Shown: piece by piece, positions 12,720 to 59,424 of the stretch
Position numbering within the stretch: the stretch's first letter is position 1
Layout: each line of letters opens with the position of its first letter
NCBI GenBank assembly: GCA_016584305.1
Contig: JACEEZ010002650.1
Coordinates: 15,001 to 79,000 of the forward strand
Origin: Chionoecetes opilio
Lineage: Eukaryota > Arthropoda > Malacostraca > Decapoda > Majidae
DNA: 64,000 nt
Reading direction: 5' to 3'
Notes under the pieces: model-generated
Databases searched by the model: none
What the model saw: only the letters and a program-made list of their open reading frames with translations
What the model was told of the DNA's origin: nothing
Made by a program: the position numbers and the translations under genes

Positions 12720-14060
12720 CCTGAAGCAGGGCCATGGTCTCCGGTGGTGGCCCGAGCCCGGATGAACCCGTCTCTGGCCTGCGCCCCACCACTGCTGCCG
12801 CAGCCTCTGTCACCTGCTTCACGACTCTTTCCGGTGCTCTGAGTGTGGATAGAGAACTCCGGAACCTCGTACGGCTTGACCAGATTCCTGGATCTGATAC
12901 CCGGACAGTGAACAGGTGAATGCCGGCTCGTGCACCTGGCCAGGCTGCCAGCTGATCAGTGTCTGCAAGCTGGTGGCTGACAAGTTCAGCTTGGGTGTGA
13001 TGCGAGGTCTTACACTGGTGTCCCCATACTCCTCGCCAGCCCTCAGCTTCAAAATCTGGGTCACGGCGAACCTGCGGTCGTCCTCACTCTGACTCGCCAT
13101 CAGCGAGAGGAGGACACATTCGAACCATGTGTGCGAACCATGCTCCTGTCCGCACGTAGAAGGTCACAGCTGTTTGGACCTTCTTGGGCTGCGACCTAAT
13201 CACTCTGAGCTGCGTGAGGATGTGCTTGGGCCGTCCTCTAGTCTGTGGTGAACCTTGATGTCGTAGTAGAGTTTGAAGTACACCTGCAGGCAGTACTTGA
13301 CTAGGATTTCCAGGGTGTTCAGTTCTTTGCCAGTCAGTCCATGCTTTCTGGTCCACATGTACACGAGCGACTGGGCTGTGGTGAGCCATCTGGAGTGGGA
13401 CACCTTGCCACCACTTGATCTCCTGCAGCTCGGACTGGAGAACGCCCCGCTTCACAGCCTGGACCAGCTGGTAGGAGACCTGCTGGTCAGTGGACATGTT
13501 GACCAGGATATACTCCGGTATCTCCGTGAGATCTTCACCCCCTGGCACTCCTCTGAACTCTGCGTTGTCTGCATCTCATTCACGCTGGACAGCAGACTGC
13601 ACACTGGACTCGTGAAGCCAGTGTCAGATGAGGTAGGCCCGTCGATGCTGGTGATAAGGTGGCGCAGGGGCAACTCGTATGTGTGCAACACGCATATACT
13701 CCAGAAGAGCTTGCGTCCCAGCATCTTCTCCAAATGGGCGTGAGTACCACCCTTCCACCCCGTGTTGGCCCTAGTTGAGTCACCTTGCAGTACGATCAGT
13801 GAGTCGGTGGAGTCGTATGTCACCAGCAGATCATAGAGAGCCTGAGCCACCTTGAACGCAGGCTTCTCAGGTGGCAGCGGGTCCTCTGGTACAAAGTGCC
13901 AAAGGTACCTTCCAGATGGCTCCTCTGTCACTGACACATGCTCCTCCCTGATCAACCTTGGGTGCAGTTTCCCATAGCTGTCGGGCACCATCGCCCTGGT
14001 CTTGTCCTTCCTCCCATCGTAACCCAATCCAACTATTTTGGTACCCTGGTTAGGGTACGC
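12720..14060 (-). pseudogene. Decayed RNase H-fold transposase-like gene, C-terminal part
   Basis: The minus-strand reading runs from about 14060 to 12720 with at least two frame changes (near 13545 and 13300-13400). Visible motifs are GYDGRKDKT, then VLQGDSTRANTGWKGG, then CVLHTYELPLRHL about 25 residues later, then SHSRWLTTA, and near the end RAPERVVKQVTEA. An aspartate in GDST followed by a C-x2-H motif is the layout seen in hAT-like RNase H-fold transposases (family knowledge); calling it a transposase is my inference. The apparent start codon lies in the element's terminal repeat and the N-terminal part is missing, so this is a truncated relic. Confidence 0.65.
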
Positions 14061-14384
14061 CGTATAAAAAAAAAAATTTCTTCTCAACTTTGGCATGCCA
14101 ATTTCCTATGTAAAATGGAATTCTAAGATGATTTTACCTCCTTCCATTTTTGCATTTGAGCAATTCTTACTATGCAAAATCGCACTTTAAGCTATGTTGC
14201 TATGCATATATGCATATAAGCTATGCATATAAATATAAAAGTCCATTTTTGCATAGCAAGAAGTGCTCAAACCAAAAAGTTGAAGAGGACAAACTACCCT
14301 TACAATTCAATGTTACATAAGAAAACACGCTGCCAAATTCGAAATAATCTATATTTCACTTTTCATTGGACCTACGGCGTACCC
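14053..14384. repeat. MITE-like sub-element with GGGTACGCCG ends
   Basis: This 332-bp stretch starts GGGTACGCCGTAT and ends ACGGCGTACCC, flanked by TA on both sides. Its first 140 bp match 12387-12530 in direct orientation, and 14156-14190 is repeated in reverse at about 14240-14275. It is either a complete MITE next to the transposase relic or the duplicated end of the larger element. Confidence 0.7.
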
Positions 14385-14807
14385 TATTTTTGTACATAAT
14401 ACCAATAAATCAGTTCTACTATCACTACAATAGAGTTTAGCTAACATTTCAGAGGGGCTATAACAGCTGATGGCGGCCATCTTGGAAAATGGCCGCCAAT
14501 TGCGTCACAGGGCAAATCGCCGATGGTCCTATAGCCAAATATCTTCCCATAGGCATGCCTTAACTGTGTACTAAGTTTCATGCTTCTATCATTAAAATCA
14601 CAATGTATTCGCATATCTGCAGTACTACGAAAAGTCTGGTCAAAAACAAATATGGGAAACCCAAGGGTTGATAGTAAGAAAGGTCTGAAAGCTAAGACAT
14701 CTGAGGTGCGAAAAGGGGGGAGAAAGACACAAACACCCACATATATACAGTATATGCGTGTTTTTTCCGTTTCTCAACATATCCACACTCCACATTCATT
14801 CATTCAC

Positions 14808-50078
<35,271 letters not shown>

Positions 50079-50429
50079 CTGGTGTCAAATTCATAAGATT
50101 TTAATATCGAAATAGTAATGACGATAAATACTAAATCAATCCCTTTAACCCGTAGACTGTGCAACTAGCTTTTAAGTTATCCTGGTCCGTGCAACAATAT
50201 AAAATTAACTTACTCTGTTTTGAGATTTACTTGGTTCAAATTGTAGATAATGATGAAGGACTAATGGTTCTAAAGAAAAAACAACAATTATTTTCAATGT
50301 TTTTTGAAATAGCAAAGGTGGAAAGATATTGATATTTTGCGAGGGAGACGCCTGTGGCGTGTTACCTTACCTAGAAGCAGGTGCAGGTGGTGTACCTACA
50401 CCATAAACCAATACTTTTCTATATAAATT
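50079..50429. other. Intron upstream of exon A
   Basis: Contains the exon A acceptor side. No further exon was recognised. It runs into the 3' end of the Jockey element. Confidence 0.55.
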
Positions 50430-50762
50430 TTTGTATGCTGAACATTATGAGTGAAGATACTGGTCAACTCTTGCATTAATATGATGGACAGAAAGGGATG
50501 AAAAGATAGAAAGTCTTATGCAGTGATGCCTCGGGAGGGAGTTAGGCTATGCATTTGTCAAGTTCAGAAGAGCAGTGAGCATGAAAATAACGATATAATA
50601 TAGGAACAGAAGCAACACTGCAGCAGTGATCTGAGAGATTAAAGACAGTCAGTTAGAGGATAGGAGTTGGTGAGAAGAAAGGTTTTTTACTTCATCCTGT
50701 TTAAGAGAGCTGTATGAGTGGATCGTCCCCAAACATGAGAGGCATATTCCATACATAACTAG

Positions 50763-51030
50763 GGGGGGGGGGGGCACTCAGTAGAGCGCATACCTCCGCC
50801 CGAATATTTCATCAATTGGTTGCCATGGCAACAGTTGTGATTCGATTTCATCCAAATTTAAATAAGTTCTTTCTTATACCAAATAGACTTGGTATGCCAA
50901 GTTTGGTCCAAATCTATTCGTAACTTTTCGAGAAATCCTGTACACTAACAAACAAATAAACAAACAAACAGACAGACAGACAGATCGGGGTGAAAACATA
51001 ACCTCCCTCCAACTTCGTTGGCGGAGGTAA
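50763..51030 (-). repeat. SINE-like repeat, copy 1
   Basis: Begins after a G-run, contains ACCTCCGCCCGAATATTTCA and GGTTGCCATGGCAACAGTTG, and ends with CAAA and CAGA units then TTCGTTGGCGGAGGTAA. A near-identical copy lies at 55225-55672. The identity of the 3' part with an RTE-type tail cannot be tested here. Confidence 0.75.
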
Positions 51031-51039
51031 TTATAATCG

Positions 51040-54000
51040 GACAGATAGATAGATATTATAGTTTTAAGGCGCCGCAACTGCGGGGTTATTGACGCCTGCT
51101 TACATAAAATACACGAAAAGTAAAATTAAAAAACAAAATTTAAGATAGAATCAAAATATTTAAAATAACAAAATACAGAAAAGAACAATAGTACTTAAAA
51201 AAAAAACAATAAAGTGAATATTAAAAACCTCATAACTTGTTGAGAAGGCCAGCCCTCTCAATAAAGGTATGGACTTCGTGTCCCGGAGAGAAACACCTCT
51301 CTCCCAATGCCAGGGAGAGACGGTAGGCACCGTCCGACCCCCGACACCGGGACAAGAATTGCTCACGTAGGTCCTCAAGACTAGGACACTCGACCAGCAA
51401 GTACCGCACAGTTAAGGGGACCAAACAATCATCACAGTAAGGAGGGTGGCCGCCCTCCATGAGGAACCTATGTGTATATAGTGTGTGACCAATACGCAAT
51501 CGTGCCAAGGCAGTCTCCCATCTCCGGGAGAGACCGCAGTAGTTCCAGTCCTCGATACTTTGGCGTATGGTGCGTAGTTTATTTTGCCCTATAGTAATCC
51601 AAAGTTCCTGCCAAATGGTGTGAACTGATCTATGGATTGCCGAGCGTAGGTCCGTAGCCGGCACTGCAAAATGTGATAGAGCTGGTCTTCTAGCTGCAGC
51701 TTTTGCCAAGGCATCAGCTTCCTCATTACCGGCAACACCTACATGTGCCGGTACCCAACAAAAGCTGACCGTCGGGCCTCGCCTCTTGAGCAGATAAAGC
51801 CATTCCAGGATGGCATTGACCAGCGGATGGGGAGAATTAAAATTACATAGTGACTGAAGAGCACTACAAGAATCACTAAAAATTATAAAAGAGACATCCG
51901 GAAGAGTAGGAATAGCCATGAGAGCATATAAAATAGCACTTATTTCAGCCGTAAAAACAGATGAAACACTTGGAATGCTGACGCCTTTGTTAAATGATGG
52001 GAATACGACACCGTATCCAACTCCTACGTCTGATTTGGAACCATCAGTAAAGACAGGGACAGAACCCTGATGTGTGCAATAGTGGTCTAAAAACTGGGCA
52101 CGCTCAGCCTGAGGAGGTAAAGACCCTTTTGATAGCGGAAGGCTTTTGCAGAAGGACACTTCTGGGAGAAGCCATGGACCGACTCTCGTAGGTCTATGCG
52201 GGCAGATCCGTAAAGCAGGGAAGGATAGCATCTCCATAATAGCTTTTAATCGGAAACCAAGGGGCTTTGGTAAGCTTCTTCGCTCATGGTAAATTTGCGA
52301 ACCTAAATCACAAGACACAGCACGGCAAGCTATTGAGTCAGGTAGGCGTTGGAGGCGATACCAACACCTTAACATGAGGGACTGGCGTTGAAGATCTAAT
52401 GGGAGGACACCAGCATCCACCAATAGACTTGGGATGGGAGATGACCTAAACGCCCCGGTTGCCAGACGGACACCAGCATGGTGTACCGAATCCAACATCC
52501 GCAGTCAGGGGTGTGGCAGAGGAGTACACTTCACATCCATATTCAAGCTTCGAAAGGATAAGTGAGCGATGTAGATATAGGAGTGTAGCGCGATCAGCTC
52601 CCCAGCTGGTGTGCGAGAGGACTTTCAGTAGATCCATGGTTCGAAGACAGTCAGTCTTGAGAGCACGAAGGTGAGGTACCCAAGTCAGTCTATTGTCAAA
52701 AATGAGTCCTAAAAACCGGGTCTCTTCCCTACATGGTATTCTCTTATCGTAAAGATACAGGTCTGGGTCGGGATGAATCCCACGGGTTCTGCAAAAATGA
52801 ACCGCTACAGTCTTCGCTGGAGAAAACCGGAAGCCACGATTCGTCGTCCATTCACAAACTTTTTCTATAGCAAGTTGAAGTCTTCTCTCTGCAACTGACA
52901 TCCTGGAAGCAGCAAAAGAGATTGATAAATCATCCACGTATAATGTACTAACAATCCCCTCTGGCAGTACATCAACAATACCATTGATGGCCACAGCGAA
53001 CAGAGCTACACTCAAGACGCTGCCTTGTGGGATGCCACCTGGAAGCAGGTGTTCAGAAGACAGTATGTTGCCAGCTCGAACTCTAAGAACCCGTTTGGCT
53101 AGGAAACTCTGGAGGAACACAGGCAAACGACCTCTTAGTCCAAACTCATACAGAGACTGCAAAATACCGTGTCTCCAAGCTGTGTCGTAAGCCTTCTCAA
53201 GGTCGAAAAAGATGGTCACATGGTGTTGTCGAGAGGCAAATGCCCCGCATATGGATGACTCTAAGGAAATAAGCGCTTCCGTAGTGGAGTGATGCTTACG
53301 GAATCCACACTGAGAACGGGAGAAAAAGTTTTCCCGTTCCAAAAACCATATAAGTCGACTATTTACCATTTTTTCGAATAACTTACACACACAAGAAGTT
53401 AGGGATATGGGGCGGAAATTCGTCGGTAGTGAGTGGTCCTTCCCAGGCTTAGGGATCGGGATCACCACCGCCACACCCCAGCTACTTGGGAAGGTTCCTT
53501 CAATCCATATTCTATTATAGATGCTCAACAAAAAATCTAGAGCCTCATCTCTTAGATGACAGAGCATCGCATATGGTATATCATCTTGGCCTGGGGAAGT
53601 GTCAGCGCAAACCTTCATGGCTTGACAAAGCTCACGAGGTGTAAAAAGAACATTGTAAGATTCCCCGCCTCTAGATGAAAAATCTATGCCTCTCTGTTCC
53701 TGTCGCAGTCTTTCCCTAGCACTTGGAGACGCAAGGTCTGTCTGCGCCACTGACACAAAATGGGAAGCAAATTCCTCTGCTACGGTCAAGGGATCTGCCA
53801 TAGGGTCACCATTAATTGATAGAACTGGAGGGGAGGATGGTTTAAATTTCCCCTTCATTTTTCTCACTCTTTGCCAAACCTTGGACACCGGGGTAGATGC
53901 ACAGATTGTACTTATATAAGCCCTCCAAGAGGAGTGACGAGCCTCTTTCATTACCCGACGGTATCTAGCTCTTGATCTGTGAAAATATATTTTTAGGTCT

Positions 54001-54800
54001 ACTGAAGTTGGCCGCGATAGGTATTGCGCCTCAGCACGGCGGGAGTGACTCCTCGCTGCCGTACAGTCCTGATTCCACCACGGAACAGGCCGGCGAGAGA
54101 AAGAGCCAGAAGTGCGGGGGATGCTCAGCGAGGCTGCAAAATGGATTCGAGACACAAAGTAATCTACGGCCTCATCTATTGTCTGAAAGTCATCTATATG
54201 ATGTTCAAAAACACAAGCCTTTTGAAAGCCCTCCCAGTCTGCACGAGAGAGGCACCATTTTGGGAGACATCGGGAAGGGGGCGATGACACTGCTTTAAGT
54301 AGTATGGGATAATGGTCACTTCCTCGAAGAGAATCGGCCACCTCCCATGAGAAGTCGAGGGCGACCTGTGGACTGCAGAGTGATAGGTCAATAGCAGTCA
54401 ATGTTCCCGTCTGCGAATGGAAATGTGTTGGTTCTCCCGTGTTTAATATATTTAAGTTGTTGCCATCTATAAGAATTACGAGAGAATCACCGCGACGATT
54501 TCTGGTGGAATCTCCCCACAGAAAATGCCGCCCATTCATGTCTCCAAGGAGAAAAAATGGACGGGAAGCTGGCAGATAAGATCCTCAAGATCTTGGAGAG
54601 GTATGTCGTCATTTGGAGGTAGATATATTGAGCAGACAGTGTAGGTCTTGTGCAGATGGATACGACCTGCTACAGCCTGCAAGGGTGATTGCAGCGGGAT
54701 GACAGTTAAGGGGACATCCCGACGATGGTAAAGGCCACAACCACCACTAAAGCCACCAGTCCTTATAATCGAACAAGGCCCCTGTACAGAGCAAGCATCT
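51040..54800 (-). mobile_element. I-clade LINE, 5'-truncated, nearly intact ORF2
   Basis: The minus strand carries endonuclease end, reverse transcriptase, RNase H and a Cys motif in that order, which is diagnostic of the I group of non-LTR elements. The 3' untranslated region ends in ATATCTATCTATCTG repeats near 51040. The insertion sits in the Jockey element between its FNASK and C-terminal parts; the 5' junction near 54800 is approximate. Confidence 0.85.
51237..54800 (-). pseudogene. I-clade LINE ORF2 (EN-RT-RNase H), two frameshifts
   Basis: Endonuclease: TVCSIYLPPNDD, then LLGDMNGRHFLWGD after a one-base shift in a T-run near 54540. Reverse transcriptase in the 697-codon frame 52446-54539: FRPISLTSCVCKLFEKMV, GFRKHHSTTEALI, FFDLEKAYDTAWRHG, GIPQGSVLS, TLYVDDLSISF (catalytic YVDD) and LGLIFDNRLTW. 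A second shift near 52480 leads to the 422-codon frame 51230-52498 with RNase H motifs VFTDGSKSD, FTAEISAILYAL, FSDSCSAL and GNEEADALAKAA, all catalytic acids present. The C-terminal motif YCDDC...RYLLVEC has Tyr where the usual zinc His stands. With so few defects it is a recent insertion. Confidence 0.88.
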
Positions 54801-55224
54801 GGAAGGGAGGAGAAAAATGGACGCAGACGCCACAAGACAACTAACGTGTAAGAAGCTGAGTTATCAAGAGATGAGATGTAAAATTTCTAGTTTAGGATTC
54901 TAGTATAGGATATCCGAAGAATATTCAATGTAGAAAACCAAGACAGTTGAGTGTCATTGAAGAAGAGGGGAAGGTTGTCTGGAAGGCTATGTCGAGTAGA
55001 TAGGTGGAGAAACGGTGTTTTTGAGGCATTGAACACACCATGGTTTGTTCTGCTCCATTCTAAAATTAAATCAAGATCAGATGTTAAACTCTCTGTTGTA
55101 TCCTTCATTGAAACACTTATTCGTGTGGAGCTGGACGTCTAGTGAACGACGTTGAAAAATTCAGGGTAGAGTCATATGTATAAGAGTGAATAGGACACTG
55201 AGTCAGACTGAGAAGATCATAACT

Positions 55225-55365
55225 AAACTAGGGGGGGGGGGGGGGGCACTCAGTTGAGCGCATACCTCCGCCCGAATATTTCATCAATTTTGTTGCCATG
55301 GCAAACAGTTGTGATTCGATTTCAAAAAAACAAAAAAAAAAAAATTTATATTAATATATATATAT

Positions 55366-55419
<54 letters not shown>

Positions 55420-55672
55420 AACTCAGTATGAGCGCATACCTCCGGCCGAATATTTCATCAATTGGTTGCCATGGCAACAGTTGTCAATAGATTTCATCCA
55501 AAATTAAATAAGTTCTTCCTTATACCAAATAGACGTGGTATACCAAGTTTGGTCCAAATCTATTCGTAACTTTTCGAGAAATCCTGCACACTAACAAACA
55601 AACAAACAAACAAACAGACAGACAGATCGGGGTGAAAACATAACCCCTCCAACTTCGTTGGCGGAGGTAATA
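55225..55672 (-). repeat. SINE-like repeat, copy 2, with internal (TA)n and partial duplication
   Basis: Same repeat as 50763-51030. The first 100 bp occur twice (55250 and 55430), separated by A-runs and a TA tract at 55355-55416. The Jockey frame is interrupted here. Confidence 0.75.
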
Positions 55673-56158
55673 ATGAAAGAAAGTGGGTGATAGAACATAA
55701 CCGTGAGGAACACCCCTATTGATATACTTAGGAGAAGAACAATGACCGTCTAAAAGGGCTGCAATAGAACAATAGAACTGTAAGAAAGACAACTTGAGAT
55801 GAAGGTACTGAGAGAAGGACATAAACCGAAAGAAGGTAGTTTTAAGATTCATGCACAACATGCTCATACCAAAAGGTTTTGATATGTCAAGGGCAAAAAC
55901 AAAACTTTTACCGAAATCCCTAAAAGAAGCTGACCAAGAGGCTGATTCAATTAGGCTAGCTGGAAAGTCGCCAATAGATCACCCTTATGGAAACCGTACT
56001 GACAATTAGATCGAGATTGATCAAGATTGGGATCAGATATATCCATAAGAATCTTATTATTAAGTATAGTTTCAAAAGCTTTAGAAAGGCAGGTTAGAAA
56101 AGTTAAAGCTTTAGGACGGTAGTTTGAAGGATTAAATCAGTCACGCTTCTTAAGGCTT

Positions 56159-56892
56159 TAATCCACGGTGCGATTTGGCCTTGAGACCATCTGGCAGACC
56201 TGGTCGGATCCGACCAGATTGAATCGTGTATGTGTTGATTGTGGTCTGTCCGTCCGACTGTCAGTTGGTCGTATGGCGACCAAGCAGTGTTTGGTTTTTA
56301 GATCCGCCAACTCATTCGGTTCAGATCGGATCGCACCGTGTGTGTCCTGATCGTGAGGTCAACCGTCAGTTTCGTCACTGACAGCGTCGCGAGAGGATCA
56401 CCAAAATGAATTGTTCATTTGCAGACAAGCACTTTTGGACATAATTTATCCAGTTATGTAGAAACAATGAGTGCTTGTGAAAAATTAAAAGTGAAGAGTA
56501 TATGGATGAAAATAAGAAAAATGCAGCTTATGAAGCATTGGTAGAATAACTCAAGGAGCGGGATAATGTTGTGAGTGAGTAATGTGAGTGAGGCTAATGT
56601 TGAAACAGTTAAGAAAGAATAAGTAATATGGGAAGTTGAGAAGTGTGTTCCGGAAAGAAATGAAGAAAATAACTGCCTCTATGAAATTTGGTGCAAGTGC
56701 GAATGATATTGACGCTCCTCATTTGTGGTATTATCAGCTTCCATCAAAAGTAATTCCTCGTTGCAGAGCCATCATGAGAACTGTCCTCCACTGTTTTTAT
56801 CACCAACTGAACTGGTCTTGAGGTGCGGTCGGATCATATGTTGGTGGTAGGATTTCCATCGGATCAGGTCTCAAGCCATATCGCACCGTGGA
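56159..56892 (+). mobile_element. TIR element carrying a MADF-domain relic
   Basis: The ends are ATCCACGGTGCGAT and ATATCGCACCGTGGAT, followed inward by TGGC(C)TTGAGACC on both sides. Comparing the flanking Jockey reading (CCTAAAGGCC and CCTTAAG) suggests a target duplication of about 9 bp, imperfectly preserved. The interior holds a decayed MADF-domain coding region. MADF/Myb-like proteins are encoded by PIF/Harbinger elements, but a captured host exon is equally possible. Confidence 0.7.
56464..56752 (+). pseudogene. MADF-domain (Myb/SANT-like) relic
   Basis: The plus strand reads ECL, a stop in place of the conserved Trp, then KIKSEEYMDENKKNAAYEAL, VE, another stop, LKERDNVV, and after a frame change MRSVFRKEMKKITASMKFGA with PHLWYYQL. 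The order (W-K/Y-x-D/N-AYE-L, then SVFRKE--K, then LWYY) matches the MADF fold of arthropod Adf-1-like proteins. Two stops and one shift make it a pseudogene. Confidence 0.72.
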
Positions 56893-57093
56893 TGGAGGCC
56901 TTTAGGAACAGATTAAATGAGAGCAAACTTCCAGCCAAGAAGGAAAGGCGAAAATACTTGGACAGAGACGGAAAAGTATAACCAGGCACAGTTTCTGAGG
57001 ACAATAGGAAGACATCTGTCAGGGCCGTAAGCCTTCTGAAGATGAAGGCCAGAGATGGCATAAAAAACCTCATTGCGAAGAATATTAATTACA

Positions 57094-58729
57094 ATCAATC
57101 AATCATTGGGGGCATACGCCGGGGAGCACGTCGCCTCCCCCACCCTACGACGCCACTCCCGGGGGTCACCGCGCGCGAGTTCCCATGCAGGCTCCTTTCC
57201 CATACCAAGCAACTCTTGACAAGAAACATCAACTTGCCCCAGCCACGAGCCTTGTGGGCGCCCCCTTGGCCTCCTCCACGCCGGATTGTCTCTTACAGAT
57301 ACAACCCGATGAGAAGGATCGGCTTCAGGGTAGCGTGCCACATGTACATATAGCCGAAGTTGGCGCTGACGGACTATGCAGCTAATAGGTCTCGATTCAG
57401 TCTCACGGTGCAATCGCTGATTTGACACGTAATCATCCCAGCGATACCCCATGATTCTGCGAAGACACTTATTACCGAAGGCATTGATTCGTCTCTTCAA
57501 GTCACTATTTAGTGTCCATGTCTCACAACCATAGAGTAAGACAGGGATCACAAGCGATTTGAAGATCCAGATCTTTGTCCTCCTGCACAGGTACCGACAA
57601 CGCCAAATACTCCCGCTGAGCGAGTCCATAACACCGTGGGCTATGCCAATCCGCCGTAAGACTTCTTGACGTGACCCGCCGTCATTATGGACTGCGCTAC
57701 CAAGGTATGTAAAACTTTCCAAGATCTCAATGTCCTCGCCACACGCATGAACAGACTGTACTCTTCATAGTAAGTCTCCAAACACCCTGAACTTGGTCTT
57801 GAGCCAGGAGACCTCAAGTCCCAAAGGCTTTGCCTCCTCGTGCAGCGCCTCGAGAGCCATCACCAGGACCTCCAGCGACTCAGCAAAGATTACTGCATCA
57901 TCGGCAAAAACAAGATCAGTGAACTTGGTGTTGCCGACGGATGCTCCACAATTACTTTGATCTACAACCTTGTCCAATACCCAGTCCATACAAGCGTTGA
58001 AAAGTGATTGGGCAAGGACGCACCCTTGCCTCACTCCTGTATTCACAGGAAAGAAGCCGGATACACCTGCCCCAGACTTCACAGCACTCTCAGTCCCAGA
58101 ATACAGACCAGTTATCAAACCAATAGTCCCTGCAGGAATCCCTCGAAATCGCAGAAGATCCTAGAGTGACTCACGATGCACTGAGTCAAACGCCTTCTTG
58201 AGATCAACATAGGCTGCAAGCATCCCCTGTCGAAACTCACGTCGGCGTTCCACCAGGACACGAAGCGCTAGGATACGGTCCGTTATTGACTTACCAGGCG
58301 TGAACCCAGACTGCTGAGGTCTCTGATGCTTCACCAGATGGCTGCGAATCCGTATCAGCAATAGATGGGCAAGCACCTTGCCTGGTACGCTGAGCAGTGT
58401 AATACCGCGGTAATTGTTGCAGTCCTGACGGTCCCCTTTCCCTTTCCAGATAGGGACGACCAGCCCCCTTTTCCAGTCAGGAGGAATGGTACCTGATTGC
58501 CACACGGCAGTCAGGACAGCATGCAACCCGTGGATCATGGCCTCACCCCCAGCTTTGAGGAGCTTCGCACTGATATTACAAACACCAGCTGCCTTTCCAC
58601 CCCTCAACTTTGCTACAGCCTCTCTGACTTCGTCAAGAGAGGGTGCGCTTTCGTCAATGGGAGGATCGGCATCCACTGCCTGTAACCCAGTGGTGTGAAG
58701 CTGCTCAGTTGGAGGGTCCACCGTGAGCA
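57094..58729 (-). mobile_element. RTE-clade LINE, 5'-truncated, copy 2, perfect TSD
   Basis: It is flanked by ATTAATTACA on both sides (57084-57093 and 58730-58739). Minus-strand motifs: SLDEVREAVAKLRGGKAAG, VVPIWKGKGDRQDCNNYRG, YVDLKKAFDSVHRES (then TAG), GLITGLYSGTESAVKSG, DLVFADDAVIFAES, FTYLGSAVHNDGGSRQ and LYGCETWTLNSDLKRR, with an (ATTG)n tail at 57094-57110. There is one stop at about 58163 and one frameshift at about 57755. Removing the element and one TSD copy restores the Jockey reading VINILRNEVFYA exactly. Confidence 0.93.
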
Positions 58730-59168
58730 ATTAATTACAGGCAGAAATAATATAGTCAGAGGGTGGAGGAGAAAGACCTTGTTGCCCCTCATCATCCATA
58801 GTTGAATTTTGAGAAAATGTTTTTGAGCAGAGTTCAGCTATATAAATATATGAGACAGCTGTGGAACTATCTGGTTGAAGCATATGAGGGAAAGATGAAG
58901 AAAAAATGTTAGAGATGTTTTTGACTTGGTGCCACAAGTCACGATAGACGTTTGATCCAGTAAGATTATGACATTTTCTATTGATGAAGGCGTTTCTGGT
59001 CTTTTGAGGAATAAATTTGACATGATTACGGGGGAAAATATGAAGGACATGAGTTTCAGGAGATTTATGGTTACGGTACTGTTTGTGAGCAGTTTCTCTA
59101 TCTTGGACAGCACGTGAACAAACCAATGTTTAACGGGCTTTAGGATTAGACATGTGAGTTGAAGAGTA

Positions 59169-59424
59169 TTGCCCGTACCGAGAGTCATGATGATAGGTCG
59201 AGCGACGAACGACGAACGACAGAGGAAGGGTAGCGTAAAAGGGATATTTTTCGGAACCAAGAGCAGCGACGACGGTCGAAGGTCGGCACGAAGACACGGG
59301 GGTACCCGTGTCTTCGTGCCGACCTTCGTCGCTGCTCTTGGTTCCGAAAAATATCCCTTTTACGCTACCCTTCCTCTGTCGTTCGTCGTTCGTCGCTCGA
59401 CCTTCATCATGACTCTCGGTACGG
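59169..59424. repeat. Near-perfect palindrome inserted in Jockey LINE
   Basis: Two arms of about 125 bp (59169-59292 and 59294-59424) are almost identical inverted copies, from GCCCGTACCGAGAGTCATGA at the outside to CACGGGGGTACCCGTG at the centre, with essentially no loop. It interrupts the Jockey reading between VIVSGMESL and CSRAVQD. No target duplication was found. Confidence 0.9.

Larger units (their letters stand above)
12382..14390 (-). mobile_element. DNA element with GGGTACGCCG ends
   Basis: The ends are TAGGGTACGCCGTA at 12385 and TACGGCGTACCCTA at 14386. The target is either TA, or the 6-bp palindrome TGTACA (12376-12381 and 14391-14396); the uninterrupted left arm of the host element has one TGTACA-like site at this place, which supports the second option. 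The element carries a decayed minus-strand transposase-like gene. Its left-end sequence is repeated in direct orientation at 14053. Confidence 0.75.
6645..14627 (+). mobile_element. Long-TIR DNA element with FEN-like/Cys-rich gene
   Basis: Inverted arms of about 285 bp bound this element: 6645-6927 on the left, and 12338-12381 plus 14391-14627 on the right. The right arm was split by a later 2-kb insertion (12382-14390). The outer ends read TAGTAC and GTACTA, with a possible 3-bp duplication CGA outside them. The inner arms lie 120 bp before the start codon and 36 bp after the stop codon of a single plus-strand gene (7050-12302). The arms share the word CCAAGATGGCCGCCAT. Removing the two insertions leaves about 5.5 kb. 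I cannot place the element in a named superfamily from sequence alone. Confidence 0.75.

Noticed and set aside
51230..54539. A host RNase H or polymerase gene
   Set aside because: The order endonuclease-reverse transcriptase-RNase H and the 3' tail repeats identify an I-clade LINE.
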